From the NCBI GenBank assembly GCA_021811635.1, contig JAJZNS010000021.1, positions 1 through 6,581 on the forward strand: a stretch of 6,581 bases of DNA, read 5' to 3'. A program made the translations under genes and the position numbers. Within the stretch, counting starts at the first letter, position 1. Every line of letters starts with the position of its first letter. Positions 6,498 to 6,581 of the stretch are shown piece by piece. The notes beneath the pieces are model-generated. The model did not search any database and was not told where the DNA came from. It saw only the letters and a list, made by a program, of their open reading frames with translations. The DNA is from Thermoplasmata archaeon. Its GTDB lineage: Archaea > Thermoplasmatota > Thermoplasmata > Thermoplasmatales > Thermoplasmataceae.

Positions 6498-6580
6498 GCT
6501 GGGATAGCCTAGCCTGGTAAGGCGCAAGTCTGGAAAGCTTGTGCTCTCGTAGCTCGGGAGTTCGAATCTCCCTCCCAGCG
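6498..6580 (+). tRNA. tRNA-Ser(GGA)
   Basis: Type II tRNA that decodes UCC/UCU serine codons. Acceptor GCTGGGA (6498-6504) pairs with TCCCAGC (6573-6579); D stem GCCT/AGGC (6507-6510, 6520-6523); anticodon stem CAAGT/GCTTG (6525-6529, 6537-6541) with one T-G pair at the loop; loop CTGGAAA with anticodon GGA at 6532-6534; 14-base variable arm (6542-6555); T arm GGGAG-TTCGAAT-CTCCC (6556-6572); discriminator G at 6580. The next base, the last in the window, is T, so CCA is not encoded, unlike in the tRNA-Ser(CGA) gene. No intron is seen. By eye it shares about 68 of 83 positions with that tRNA. Confidence 0.97.
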
Positions 6581-6581
6581 T

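Noticed and set aside
1..6581. CRISPR array, complete insertion sequence, toxin-antitoxin or other defence cluster
   Set aside because: No regularly spaced repeats, no full transposase with terminal inverted repeats and no paired small toxin/antitoxin frames were found. The helicase-nuclease alone is not enough to call a defence system.

Overview
The window looks like chromosome from a thermoacidophilic euryarchaeon of the Thermoplasmata type (Thermoplasma/Ferroplasma/Cuniculiplasma relatives). This is an inference. It rests on Arg codons dominated by AGG/AGA, archaeal TATA elements about 25 bases before start codons with no Shine-Dalgarno sequence (leaderless genes), an archaeal-type asparagine synthetase, an archaeal Lrp/AsnC regulator and two type II serine tRNAs with G73. 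No 16S rRNA or other decisive taxonomic marker is present.

Layout from left to right. Positions 1-192 have no secure gene; one frame on each strand is open to the window edge. Positions 196-3066 (+) encode a large SF1A (UvrD/Rep-type) helicase fused to a C-terminal RecB-like PD-(D/E)XK nuclease, with the catalytic motifs of both parts present. A 191-base spacer (3067-3257) carries a curious open antisense frame. Positions 3258-4727 (+) encode a 14-helix DHA2-type MFS exporter, followed by a T-tract terminator. tRNA-Ser(CGA) lies at 4861-4946 and ends only two bases from the 3' end of a convergent asparagine synthetase gene (4949-5902, minus). That synthetase diverges from an Lrp/AsnC-family regulator (5993-6445, +) across a 90-base AT-rich promoter region holding an inverted repeat. 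tRNA-Ser(GGA) (6498-6580) closes the window.

Functionally, the helicase-nuclease is best read as a DNA end-processing or repair enzyme of AddA/RecB-like build, and the MFS protein as a proton-driven exporter. The synthetase makes free asparagine, and the adjacent regulator probably senses an amino acid and controls the shared promoter region. This resembles the asnA-asnC arrangement of enteric bacteria, but uses an archaeal synthetase related to asparaginyl-tRNA synthetase.

The two most interesting points are the divergent synthetase/regulator pair with its candidate operator and the intact single-chain archaeal helicase-nuclease. I found no CRISPR array, no complete insertion sequence and no clear defence system. 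Nothing here is demonstrably a wholly new system.
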